Assembly: GCA_027603945.1 (NCBI GenBank)
Contig: JADIIU010000051.1
Coordinates: 31,487 to 95,486, forward strand
DNA: 64,000 nucleotides
From: Terramyces sp. JEL0728
Lineage: Eukaryota; Chytridiomycota; Chytridiomycetes; Rhizophydiales; Terramycetaceae
Direction: 5' to 3'
The notes under the pieces were generated by a model. That model ran no database searches, had not been told where the DNA came from, and saw nothing but the letters and a program-made list of their open reading frames with translations. Each line of letters starts with the position of its first letter. Within the stretch, counting starts at the first letter, position 1. Shown piece after piece: positions 12,035 to 23,183 of this stretch. The translations under genes and the position numbers were made by a program.

Positions 12035-13409
12035 TTACAAGAGCATTACCACCGAAATCACTGCCAGATAGAAAGCAACATCTACTCGTTAGTAGTTTAA
12101 AACCTCTGGCAGACGACTTTGCATTTGACTGGACATACGTTACTGGTGCCCCGGCTGTTGTGTTGCTGGTGATAATTTTAGGATACCCATTGGTAGAATA
12201 GGAGCAGGCGCATCCAATTGAAATTGTTAATTGTCCGGTTGTCAGGTCTGCCACCACATGGTATGCAGAAAAGAAAGGCAGCCCTAAAACCAAATAGTAG
12301 TCTGAACTAGAGGAAACAATGAAGCCGTCTAGGTTAAGAAGTCACTCACAATATCCAGTGCTATCCGCTTGGATATATTGTTGAGGGCCAAGGACAAACT
12401 GCACTATTGTTGGGAATAGTCCACCAGTGCTGACATTAAACGCCAAGGTTGGTAATTTTGCCCAATTAAATGAGCTGGAAGAAACCGACATGCGGATCTC
12501 CCCGTTCAGCCATTGACTCAGATATCCAGATGAGGTCAGTTGATATGGCAGACCCCCACTATTTGCCAAAGCTGTTTGCAAATTTGCAAGGACGCTTTGT
12601 GGTAAACCGATATCTGAATTGCAAGAATCCATAAAAGACCAATATCGGCCGCCATATTGATTTACTGTAGCGCTTTGGAAAGTTGATGGCAAGGCGCTCA
12701 ATGCTCCTCCAATATAAACTGCTCGTACATCTACAGTGTAGTAACTTTTGTATGGCATCGTAATTGTAGCCGATACATTTGAACAGGAGGTAAAAGGAGA
12801 CGTGTTTCCAATGTCAATATAAGCCTGAGAGATTTCTGAATATCTGCAGCCGTGAATTGCAACTTGTTTTTGAGCTATTTTGCCAGAGTTGTAGAATGCG
12901 TCCATGACTGTTTGCGGAGAAGACTTGATTGCAGCCAAAACTGGAAATGCTAGACCAATTAGTCCATTTGAAGATGCTCCATCTGCAAAAATTGGATTAG
13001 TGCTCTGTTGGGTCATCAGAGCAATGTTTGCGGTTGCACTTTGCGACGTACCGCTGATGCCAATTACCATGCTGGTTTGATACCCTGCCCAGTAGGAAGT
13101 GTCGGCGTAATGATCGCTTAGCGCTGTGGTTCCCATTGACGAAGAGTAAAAAATCGCTGGGCCGGTGTAGTTGTTTAAAATTGTAGCTGGGAGAACAGTA
13201 TCTGAGCTCCCCGTATCTACCTGCACATTGAATACCTTTCCTTGAGCAGTCAAACTTGCCAGATAACAAGTTTTAAATCCCCCGCTCATCGTTGACAGCT
13301 GTTTTGCGATCCCAGTAGTTACAATATCGACATTTGAATCTGGAATCGAGATTGAAATCCTATCTGATACAACAAAGTTAAATACACATAAATACAATAT
13401 ATTTTTCAT
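12035..13409 (-). CDS. Pepsin-family (A1) aspartic protease 2
   Basis: 443 residues with a short signal peptide. Catalytic motifs are QVDTGSSDTVLP and WSFMDSCNS; the flap reads HYADTSYWAG, changed from the usual YGDG. Introns are 12329-12349 (21 nt, donor GTGAGT) and 12082-12103 (22 nt, acceptor side CTAACGAGTAG). Removing the second gives a hydrophobic tail FYLAVISVVMLL and a stop at 12035, the pattern of a GPI-anchor signal or membrane tail. Without that splice the frame would run into the neighbouring gene's start. Confidence 0.88.
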
Positions 13410-13461
13410 TGGGAGGAAGAGGTAATATCGGAGAATTACAATCTGGAGTTACATCACCAGA

Positions 13462-14996
13462 TTAGAACAGTCCAATAGCATTTGCTAGCACTAAGAAAAA
13501 GAGATTTATGGAAGAGCTTGCAGAAGCACCTGATGTGTATGATGGGCTTGTTCCAGTGTCGCTGTTTGTCGAGCTTGGTGGCAATAGAGTCGCAGAGTAA
13601 TTTGCGACAGTTAAAGTAGGAATGCTAGAGGTTTGCTGTAACAAATAATTGCCTTGGTATGCAGCGGGTTGAGAAGTGGTCCTTGCCGTTTGTACAGCAT
13701 TTGATGTATAACTGGATGTAGTTGAAGTACTTGCAGGAGCTGCAGTGCCAGCTGGTGTGATTATTTTCGGGTAGCTAGAACTAGAAAATAAACATGAGCA
13801 GCCAAGAGAAATTTGAAGCTGCCCAAGATTTCTGTCTGCCATAACATAAAAGGCAGAAAAGAAGGGCAGCCCTAATACTGCATATTGATCTGATCCTGCA
13901 CTAACTACTATTCCCACTTAAATTAACTTTAATTACCGTAGCCGTTGGCATCAGCTTGAATATATTGCTGGGGACCAAGAACAAACACAACCAAAGACCG
14001 ATCGGCATCACCTGTACTAACCGTGATTGATATGTTTGGCAACAGGGACCACTGGAAAGAATTTAGAGATACAGCCATCCGAACTTGGCCTCCAAGCCAT
14101 TGATTGTAATAATATGAATTCGTAATTGAAGATGGAAGTCCTCCAGAGCTTCTAATTGCACTTTGCAAGTTCCCAACTACTGCGCTAGGGAGGTCGATTG
14201 CTGAATTGCAAGAGTCCAAGAATGACCAGTACCTCCCACCATACATATTATTTGTCGCGCTTTGAAACGCAGGAGGAAGTGTGACTGAAACCCCAGAGAT
14301 TTGAATACTTTGGACGTCTATGTTATAGAAAGATTTGAAAGGCATGCTAATCGTGGCAACAATATTCGAGCAGGATGTATATGGCAAAGTGTTGCCAATG
14401 TCCATCCATGCGTGTTGTATTTGGGAGTAAGGACACCCATATATTCCAACTTGGTTCTTGGTAATTGCATTTTCTGCAAGATACGCATCAATAATTGTGC
14501 GATTCCCCAAAGTAATTGCCGCGAGTATAGGAAATCCCAAACCAACCAACCCATTCGCATAAGAGCCATCAATGAAAATGCGACTAGTGCTTTGGGACGT
14601 CATCAATGCGATGGGAACTGATCCGGTGATGTTTGTTCCAGTAACAGTAACCGTATACTGTGTTTGATAACCGGCCCAACTTGAGCCATCACCATAGGTA
14701 TCAGAAACAGAAGAGGTTCCCATCGATGTAGATGAATAAGGTATAGCAGGACCGTTGTAGTTATTCAACCCCGTTGCTGGGAGTGCGGTATCTGAACTTC
14801 CAGTATCAACCTGCACCAAGAAGGTCTGGTTGTTTGCTGTCAAGCTGGCTAAAAAACAAGTTGTGAACCCACCTGCCAGTGAAGATGTTTGCTTGGCGAT
14901 CCCGTTCTCTACAATGACAGTAGAACTATCTGGCAAGGATATAGACACTCTACTCGATATTACTAGGGAAAGTAATGCAGTAAACAGGACTGGCAT
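13462..14996 (-). CDS. Pepsin-family (A1) aspartic protease 3
   Basis: 504 residues: signal peptide, QVDTGSSDTALP, flap TYGDGSSWAG, and second motif WSFLDSCNS. One intron, 13917-13936 (20 nt), lies at the position used by paralogues 1 and 2, just after the GY of the sequence before the C-terminal sheet. A long Ser/Thr-rich linker precedes a hydrophobic tail SSINLFFLVLANAIGLF, typical of GPI-anchored fungal yapsin-like enzymes. The substrate is unknown. Confidence 0.9.
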
Positions 14997-15030
14997 CTAC
15001 AAAACGGATTACGTAAGTAAATTGTAAAAA

Positions 15031-16378
15031 TTATATTGATAATAGAATCAAGAGTGCTGCGATATACGCCCTGTTTTCTAAATTAGTAATCCACTTACCA
15101 TTTTTCTTTGCAATTGATGTTGGGACGGTAGCGATACTATTTCCAACTACAATTTGAGGATATCCGTCTGTAGAATAAGAGCAAGAGCATCCTAAGGATA
15201 TGGTTGCTTGACCAAGAGAAAAATCGGCTACCAAATGGAATGCTGAAAAGAATGGCAGGCCAAATATGACAGAGTTATCATCTCCCGCGTTGTACACAAG
15301 CAACGAGTAATATCCATCTGGATCTGGCTGGATATACTGTTGCGGACCAAGAATAAAATGAACTAAAGTTGGATTGTTTCCCCCGGTGGAAATTGAGAAA
15401 TCCAGAGTTGGCAGTTTACTCCATTTAAAGTCTGAATCGGCAGCCTGGATGTTTATGTTTCCATTCAACCAATCGTTTATGTATTGGGGCGAAGAGATTA
15501 TTGCAGGGAGTCCATTGCTGTTTTTTAAAGCTGTTTCCAAAGCCGTGAATGCGTTTGTCGGGATAGAAATCAAGGAAGTGCATGAATCGAATATTGACCA
15601 GTCTCTTTCTCCCACATAGCTGCTAGTAGGCCCTTGGAAGGTTGTTGGAAGCTTCACAGCGGTACCACCGATTGAAATCCCGCGCACATCGACCGTATAG
15701 TAGCTTTCATATGGGAAATTAACTGTTACAGATGTACTGGAACAAGAACTATATGGCCTAGTATTACCAAAGTCTATAAACGCGCTACTTAATTCTGCGT
15801 ACGGACAACCATGAATTGCAATTTGGTTTTTGGAAACAGCGCCAGAAGAATACAATGCTTCCATTACTGTGAGAGGTGAATCACTGATCGAAGCCAAGCT
15901 TCCAAAACCTATTCCCATTAATCCATTCGAGGTTTGGCCGTCGGAAAAAATGGGGTCAGTTGACTGTTGATACATAATCAGAATAGGAGACGTTGCCTGT
16001 AGCACAGTGCCAGTAATTTGAATTGGCAGCCTTGCCTCGTATCCAATCCAGTAAGAATTATCGCCATACCTGCCCTCGTATGTCTTGGCATTATTTGCAG
16101 GCGTGAAGGAGAGGGTGGGGCCAGTACTGCATTAATAACTCTTACTAATTATTCAAATTGGCATTTGGGAGGATAGTGTCAGAAGATCCGGTATCCAGCA
16201 AGAGGGAAAAATTTTGATTTTGATAGGTTATATCTACAAGGAAGCAGTTTAAAAACCCACCCGTCAATGCTTCATATTGGCGTGTCACCTTATCTACTTG
16301 AATCGTATTCCTATTTGGCAGCTTCATTTTCGCTCTCCCTGCCAGGCACTGCGAGATGAAGAGGAGGATGAATTTCAT
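15031..16378 (-). CDS. Pepsin-family (A1) aspartic protease 4
   Basis: 435 residues, starting MKFILLFISQCLAGRA (signal peptide). Catalytic motifs are LLDTGSSDTILP and WSIFDSCTS. Introns differ from the other copies. One at 16127-16145 (19 nt) follows LNNY near the N-terminus and is absent from paralogues 1-3. The intron shared by those three is missing here. A second one at 15078-15098 (21 nt, a multiple of three without a stop) splits the tail close to the site of paralogue 2's last intron. The tail ends in AALLILLSI. Confidence 0.88.
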
Positions 16379-16410
16379 TTTGAAAGAATTACGTATGTAC
16401 ATGAGAAAAT

Positions 16411-17049
16411 TTATTTAAAGGAGATATTGGCTTTAGACAGAGTCTCTAATAATTTAGGATTAAAAACCTCCTCTACTTCTATTTCTGGTTCTTCTTTCAT
16501 TTCTGGAATAACATCGCCAGTTGAGGATAAGCTTTGACCGAGCTGCTTCACATTTAGAGGATCTGAAATCTTGTTTTTCGTTTTCGCATTCTTTGGAGAG
16601 ACTTTTGTAGAAAAGAAATCCGATTCGTTCATAGCGGACATTATTGCGGTATTTGGAGGATCCTGTTTCACCGGCGAAGGAGGGATAAGTGATATTTGAA
16701 GTGACGATGGAGTCGGTATAGGGAATGATGTTAATTTCGATACTTGTTCATCTGTTAATAATTCAGCTGTTGCTTGTGTCTCTTGTCCAAACAAAACATC
16801 TTCTCTGGTGGTGTCGAATGTAGGTAGAGGCTGATAGGTTGTACGAGAGTATCCGTTTGGACTAAATCTAAACAGCGAAGCGATGCTATTCCATATACTT
16901 GGTTCCTGTTGCTGACCAAATCCCCCTGTTCCTCCTTCGTTCAATAAGTTTTCAAATTCCAAATCATCTATTTCATCATAATCAAAAGAAGGAAATTGTC
17001 GTTGTTTGAAGCAGCAAAATAATGAAGCACAGCTGTTGCAAGATTTCAT
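16411..17049 (-). CDS. Hypothetical protein with cysteine-rich N-terminus
   Basis: 212 residues from MKSCNSCASLFCCF. Clustered N-terminal cysteines next to aromatic residues suggest S-acylation and membrane association, which is inference. The rest is acidic and Ser/Pro-rich without a recognised domain; the C-terminus is FNPKLLETLSKANISF. No intron was found. It lies divergent from the seven-helix protein gene. Confidence 0.6.
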   Translation of the reverse strand: MKSCNSCASLFCCFKQRQFPSFDYDEIDDLEFENLLNEGGTGGFGQQQEPSIWNSIASLFRFSPNGYSRTTYQPLPTFDTTREDVLFGQETQATAELLTDEQVSKLTSFPIPTPSSLQISLIPPSPVKQDPPNTAIMSAMNESDFFSTKVSPKNAKTKNKISDPLNVKQLGQSLSSTGDVIPEMKEEPEIEVEEVFNPKLLETLSKANISFK

Positions 17050-17305
17050 TTTTTCAATGTCAACTTTTGCCAATAAACATTCACTGACATTATCAAGACA
17101 GACAGGGCTCGTCCCAGTGTTCTAATATGCCAAGGAGAGAGCAAGTATTAAGAGAGAGCGTCTGCAATTCTCCAGTCATTGCCACGACATCCGAAAACAA
17201 CACCAGATGAAATCCAAATGGAAGCAGAAACAGCTTGAATATTTAGAAGCAACTGGCATTGTTATGGATTTTTAGGGGATCGCACACGTCACTTATAGTT
17301 GCCAA

Positions 17306-18855
17306 ATGAGTGCCAACACAGTGCTGCTGTCGACATGGCTAAACTCAAGCACATGTACAGGACCGCCATCATCAATGTATTTATTTTCAGAAGATAATCC
17401 GATTGCTCTTTACAATTTTACCATCCTTCAAAATCCGATCCCGTACTGTGGATCGTCTCCATCCGAAGTTCCAGCAGGATGCTGCATATCATCATTAGAT
17501 TTATCGCAGTCATCAAATATACCCTCCTACACAAACAGCTATATTGATGATACAATGGATGAATATCATTCTATGCCGCAAAGTGCGATGCAGAGCGAAT
17601 ACTGCAGAGTTGCAATGTATCAAAATTCCTCGTTGGAATACCAGGAAATGCTCTACCTCGGAAATGGGGTTTGTTACGACGGGAGACTGATCTGCGATTA
17701 CAAAGCAAGCCAATTGTCAATTTATAGTGAGGATGGCTGTCAGGGATATTCAGAAACGATTATAATTAACCAGGATGTTCAAGCATTTAATTCGACAATA
17801 CTAGGGAGTTTGAATATCTCGTCATATTTAGCAGTTAGTGCGATCGTACAGATATCGTGGATAACATACGAACCACAAAATTATCTGGTACCAAATTACC
17901 ACAGTGTACTGGATTATATGGCGCTATTTGATTTTATTGGTGCAGTGATAATATGCATCGTGTCCTGCGTTTACTATTCAAGATCATTCTACCTAAAAAG
18001 AAAAAAGCAGGATCTATTATTTGCTCTCAACCAGTTTTTCATTGGGATTAAAACCATATTTTCATTTGCCTACTTGAGTTTGATATTTGTCGATGACAAC
18101 ACCATCAATTACTTTACAATTACACGGGAAGCTTCGAATATACAGACGCTGTTTTCAAGTAATATCATCTTGACTTAGTTTACACAAGCCTTTTCCTTTT
18201 ATCTACTTTTTGGAATGGATATCTGCAGCCGTACCAGCTAAAGCTGATTTACGTGTTTTTTACGCTATTGCACTTTGGATTGTCATACTGGCTCATAGTC
18301 GGAATAGTATACAACATCACAACCAACGGTTACACCATATTTTATATCTACTACAACTTGAATCACTCCTTAAGTCAGGTGTGGAATTTCATTTACTTGC
18401 TGGTTGAAGCGCTGCCGTCAATGGTGGTTCTTTTCAAGGTGGTAAAAGTAGCACTTGCAAAGAAACTGGACACAGTGACTAATAACCTGAAGCGAATGGT
18501 TATTTTGTCTGTAGCACAATTAATTACAATTACAGCTTACTTGGTTTTAAGCTCTCTAACCGAAAATACTAATATCACTGGGTCGGACCGTAATTTTCTT
18601 GATGTCCAGTTTACCTATACAATAATATTTCCGCTCAACAGCATATTTAACATTATGTTGTTTGAATATCTCAAGGAAACCACTTCGTTGATGGTGAAGC
18701 GAAAGCCAACTCCGAAAGCAGATGGAAAAGCAGATGGAAAAGCAGATGGAAAAACAGATGGAAAAGCAGATGGGAATACAGATGGGAATACAAGGCTAAT
18801 CCAAAGCACACTGCCTTGTCCAGATTCTTTGGTTACTACAAAAGCTAGCCAATAA
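17306..18855 (+). CDS. Polytopic membrane protein with glycosylated ectodomain, seven-helix type
   Basis: 509 residues. About 210 N-terminal residues carry many Asn-X-Ser/Thr sites and Cys residues. About seven hydrophobic segments follow, beginning YMALFDFIGAVIICIVSCVYY and ending FTYTIIFPLNSIFNIMLF. This topology recalls seven-transmembrane receptors, but I cannot name a family. One intron, 18159-18178 (20 nt, branch TTGAC), splits the third helix and must be removed to keep the frame. The cytoplasmic tail has about seven KADG-type repeats. Confidence 0.75.
18715..18792 (+). repeat. 12-bp tandem repeat coding for KADG/NTDG
   Basis: Six to seven 12-bp units of the type aaagcagatgga sit in the tail of the seven-helix protein. 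Substitutions give KADG, KTDG and NTDG variants. The frame is kept. Confidence 0.9.
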
Positions 18856-18917
18856 AAAATTTGGTGTGATTTTCGAGATGAGAGATCATCGCCCATGATT
18901 TGCCCTTTGCAAAATAA

Positions 18918-20943
18918 ATGTTAAAAATCAAGATTTTCGCTAGATTCAAGCATTCACAGACTCTGGTCGAGAAAATCGCCCAAAAATATGCAATGGGAAC
19001 CACGGTAAAGCAGGGTGAATTCATCGCAATTAAACCGCATCATTGCATGACCCACGATAACACAGCAGCTGTAATGTCCAAATACAAGAGTATCGGCCCA
19101 AAATCATTCTTCAATAACAGACAACCAGTTTTTACGTTAGATCATGATGTTCAAAACAAGACTGAAAAGAATTTGCAGAAATATAGGAATATTGAAGAGT
19201 TTGCAAAAGCGAATGGGGTAGATTTCTATCCTGCTGGAAGAGGCATCGGACACCAGATTATGATTGAAGAAGGATATGCCTTTCCCCAAACAATGGTTGT
19301 TGCGTCTGATTCACACTCCAACATGTATGGTGGAATTGGTTGTCTAGGAACCCCAATTGTCAGGACCGATGCAGCAGCTATCTGGGCTACAGGTCAGACA
19401 TGGTGGCAAGTTCCAAGCGTCGTTAAAGTGGAATTGTTAAACAGTTTGCCTCCTGGGGTTACTGGAAAGGATGTAATTGTAACTCTATGTGGAATGTTTA
19501 ACAAGGATGAAGTTTTGAATGCAGCCGTTGAATTTACTGGACCTGGTAATGGATTGCTAATCTAGGTGTCGAAAGTTTATCCATGGACAGCCGTTTGACC
19601 ATTGCAAATATGGTAAGTGATTCTAAATTAGACTACTGAATGGGGTGCTTTAGCTGGTGTATTTCCAGTGGACAAAGTTACACTTGACTGGTTAAAGGGA
19701 CGAAATGACAGGTTTAAGAAGCTGTATCCAAATGGACATTATCGAATTAATGATCAATCAATTGGTGACTTGGAGAATGGTGTCCTAAAGGCGGACAAGG
19801 ATGCATACTATGCAAAAGAACTTTCTCTAGATTTAGCTACCATGTCGCCATATGTTTCTGGACCAAATTCAGTTAAAGTTGCGAATGCATTGTATGATTT
19901 GGAGCAAAAGAAGATTAAAATTCACAAAGCATATTTATTATCGTGTACCAATTCTAGAGTTAGTGATATCATCGAAGCTGCAAATATTATCGGAGATCAA
20001 AAGATTGCAGACGGAGTCGAGTTTTATGTTGCTGCTGCTTCATCGGAAGTGCAGCGGGATGCAGAGGTTTCCGGCCATTGGCAAAAGCTATTGAAGGCTG
20101 GTGCGAAACCGCTACCTGCTGGTTGTGGCCCGTGCATTGGATTGGGGACTGGATTGTTGAACGAAGGAGAGGTGGGAATTTCTGCTACAAACAGAAATTA
20201 CAAAGGGAGAATGGGTTCTCCAAAAGCGCTGGCTTATTTAGCATCGCCAGCTGTAGTAGCATCATCTGCTATTTCTGGATATATCACTGGAAATAACGCC
20301 GTTCCTTCAAGCAAACCGCTAACGTCCATCAAAGTAAATCCAAAGCCTATTGTCAAGCAAGAAAAGGTGGAAGCTAAAGCCGTGCCAGCGTTTCCAGCAA
20401 CTCTAGAAGGAGAATTGATCTTTTGTGATGCTGATAACCTAAACACGGATGGAATATATCCTGGAAAGTATACTTATCAGGATGACATGACCCCGGACAT
20501 GATGGCAAAGGTCGCAATGGAAAACTATGACACTAATTTCGTAAATGTTCGCAGAAAGGTTGATGTTACTAATTTAGAATGATATTTTGGTTGCTGGATA
20601 TAGCTTCGGAAGTGGTTCATCCAGGGAACAAGCTGCCACTGCACTCTTATATGCTGGTATCAGACTAGTTTTGGCAGGGTCATTCTCTGAAACATTCAAA
20701 CGCAACGCAATCAACAATGGATTGATGGTTTTGGAAGCACCAGAGCTAGTCAAGCATTTGCGTGACAAATTCAGATCTAGCGAAAAGAAATTAACTCAAA
20801 GAACTGGGTTAAATGTTGAACTAGATTTGATTAATGGGATAATTAAAGGAGATGCTGAATTCCATATTCCTAAAGTTGGGTTCGCTGCTCAAGAACTTAT
20901 CGTTGAAGGTGGATTGGAAAATTGGGTAAAGAACCGTATTTAA
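18918..20943 (+). CDS. LYS4: Homoaconitase, mitochondrial (lysine biosynthesis)
   Basis: 655 residues. Converts homocitrate-derived homoaconitate to homoisocitrate in the fungal alpha-aminoadipate pathway. The N-terminus [14 protein letters not shown] is basic, as in a mitochondrial presequence. Visible signatures are [30 protein letters not shown], the iron-sulfur cysteines in LLSCTNSR and GCGPCIGLG, and the C-terminal swivel [15 protein letters not shown]. The last part matches homoaconitase better than TCA-cycle aconitase. Introns are 19546-19565 (20 nt), 19613-19631 (19) and 20559-20577 (19); the last restores [14 protein letters not shown]. Plus strand, convergent with the next gene. Confidence 0.93.
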
Positions 20944-20957
20944 ATAAAGAGGTATTA

Positions 20958-21911
20958 TTAGCAAGATGCCAGCTTTGCAAGTTTCTTTTCATTTTTCATC
21001 CAGGTAGGAGTGATATCCAGCGCATTGATTGTTGTTGTGGTATAAAAGAAAAACATTGAAATAGCTGAAGTGGTCGCCATGCAGGCATAAAAAGGCGATC
21101 GAGACATGACAGTGAAAGGGCCCATCAGAGAAAATCCTAATATCGGTAATCCGGCAAAGTAAATCCCAAGCACCGCAGTATCCTTGTCCATTCCGGACAG
21201 CCCTGGATTGATTGAATAAGCAACAAAGTACAGGAGAAATTGCATTGCAATACCGAAAACCGATAAAATACCCCAGGTAGTGTTGTTGTCAATCAAAAGG
21301 TAGACTGCTGGGGAAATACACCGTAAACAAACTGAAATAATTTGAAATGTATAGAACCCTGCATTGATATAAAGCTTTCGCAGCACAACAATAGATCGTG
21401 AATAATTGGTAGGCTTATCATCTTGATTTACAGTAGCGGATGGATTGTCCAACAGACTTTCGTTCCGTTTAGGTTGTTCCACCATGCTGCCAACATTCAT
21501 AAAAGTAACCAGCCGAAATTCACCAAATATAGCAAATATCGCAACGATACTAAAAAATCGGGCGTATGATGATTGGGTAATCAAATATACCGGACAAATC
21601 AAAGACATCACCACCAAGACTGTCGATGCTGCAAAAATCGAAACCTTTAAGCTTGTCCGTTTCGCTGATCTGTGATTACGATAGGACAGAACATGGAGTA
21701 CTGATTGAATTAGAGACGAAACAAATGAAATGTACGCGATTGATTCTGCAGTATATCCATACATTGGTGACAAGGCAGATTTTTCATAGAAGATATAGAT
21801 TGACGGTTGGGTGGTTGCGATTATCAATCCAATCAAGGCTACCCAAAATATAATCCCGTTGCAAAGATCCTTCAATGGTGTGCATCCGTTTAAATTTCTT
21901 TGAAGTGACAT
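20958..21911 (-). CDS. Polytopic membrane protein A (tandem paralogue), unknown family
   Basis: 317 residues from MSLQRNLNG, with about eight hydrophobic segments. It shares order and motifs with the next gene: TQPSIYIFYEKS, a hydrophilic loop mid-protein, VAYSINPG and a C-terminal SAISMFFFYTTTTINAL. No intron and no recognised domain. I do not recognise a transporter or receptor signature. Confidence 0.75.
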   Translation of the reverse strand: MSLQRNLNGCTPLKDLCNGIIFWVALIGLIIATTQPSIYIFYEKSALSPMYGYTAESIAYISFVSSLIQSVLHVLSYRNHRSAKRTSLKVSIFAASTVLVVMSLICPVYLITQSSYARFFSIVAIFAIFGEFRLVTFMNVGSMVEQPKRNESLLDNPSATVNQDDKPTNYSRSIVVLRKLYINAGFYTFQIISVCLRCISPAVYLLIDNNTTWGILSVFGIAMQFLLYFVAYSINPGLSGMDKDTAVLGIYFAGLPILGFSLMGPFTVMSRSPFYACMATTSAISMFFFYTTTTINALDITPTWMKNEKKLAKLASC

Positions 21912-22026
21912 TTTCGTGGAAAGAATAGCAGGACCCAATTGAGAGGTAGCCACCAAGTGCGAGCTGTTATAAGATACTGCTGGTTCTCAAACATATATGG
22001 AAAGGTTTAATTGATCACGGCATATA

Positions 22027-22992
22027 TTATTTCTTTACCCAAAATGGAGAAATGAAAATCGCATTGATTGTATGCCCAATGTAAAAGAAGACCATCGAGA
22101 TTGCAGAAACAAAAGAGATGAAGGAGTACAAGCTCGACTGGTTCAACATTGCGTACGGCCCAGCAAGCGCAAACAGAAGGGATACTAATCCACCGATATA
22201 CACTCCAGTCGCAATAAAATCACGTTGTTTGGATTCATATCGATAGTCCAATGAATAAGCGACGTAAAATATCACTATCTGCATTACAATTCCAAATATT
22301 GAAATCGCAGCCCAAATAAAGTACCTTTCATTCTTGACCGTGTAGGCTGCAGCTTCAATGGATTTCATTGTTGGATTAGCAATTGCGTAAACTGTATAGT
22401 CGAAATAGCGAAACATTCTTGATTGAGTAAATGCGTGGTCCAGCTTTGTACCTGGTTCATCGATAAAAGTTGAGGTTGACTCAGTTAGTAGTGCAGTCTT
22501 GCTTTGTTTTTCTTCAAAAGTTAGTGCTTGGGGATCCCAATACGGTTTATCATCCTTGGCCCAAAATATCATTCGGAAAGTGGTTCCAATAGAATACAAT
22601 GAAGAAATACAGAAAAACCAAGAGTATTTTGATTCGTAAATCACATAGAGCGGACAGACGAGCGCTCCTATCATTGCTATAAAGCCAATTACAAATTCCA
22701 AGTTGTTTTTCCCCGTTCCTGTTGAAAATCTTTCTTTGCAATACGCAACCACGTATACCATGGATTGGGTGAAAGCAGATATCAATGAGACAAGAGCAAT
22801 TAAATCTGTGGTGACTCCATAATCTGCATTGATGGATCTTTGATAGAAAACATACATTGACGGTTGTACGGAACATGTAAATCCTGACAATATTCCCACA
22901 AGGAAAGTAATTGTGTAAGTTATTAATTTCCAATTGTTGAGAGTGGTTTTCGCACCTGAAAATGAGCTTGTATTTTCGATTTTGGATTGCAT
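22027..22992 (-). CDS. Polytopic membrane protein B (tandem paralogue), unknown family
   Basis: 321 residues with about eight hydrophobic segments. Paralogue of the preceding gene; matching blocks are VQPSMYVFYQRS, VAYSLDYR and SAISMVFFYIGHTINAI. The central loop is acidic and variable. No intron. The pair is a local duplication; function unknown. Confidence 0.75.
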   Translation of the reverse strand: MQSKIENTSSFSGAKTTLNNWKLITYTITFLVGILSGFTCSVQPSMYVFYQRSINADYGVTTDLIALVSLISAFTQSMVYVVAYCKERFSTGTGKNNLEFVIGFIAMIGALVCPLYVIYESKYSWFFCISSLYSIGTTFRMIFWAKDDKPYWDPQALTFEEKQSKTALLTESTSTFIDEPGTKLDHAFTQSRMFRYFDYTVYAIANPTMKSIEAAAYTVKNERYFIWAAISIFGIVMQIVIFYVAYSLDYRYESKQRDFIATGVYIGGLVSLLFALAGPYAMLNQSSLYSFISFVSAISMVFFYIGHTINAIFISPFWVKK

Positions 22993-23183
22993 GGAATGAA
23001 ATTTGACGTGGACCCAGCGGGTTTAACAGTTGGCACAAATGACTGACGAATAAATTTAGCTATTGGGAAAGCTCTGGCCGACACTGGCGATTGACTAGTA
23101 ATATTGGGGCGATGATCGCGTTCAATGAATGCCAACTTTAAAACCTTAATTTTGTATAAATACACCATATAATTTTACTCTCT

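Noticed and set aside
15078..15098. Reading the protease 4 tail without an intron
   Set aside because: The 21 nt are in frame and stop-free, but they match the intron pattern exactly (GTAAGT, ACTAATTTAG) and sit where copy 2 has an intron.
22923..23168. Minus-strand frame upstream of membrane protein B
   Set aside because: Overlaps the gene out of frame, no ATG-supported model and no recognisable motif.
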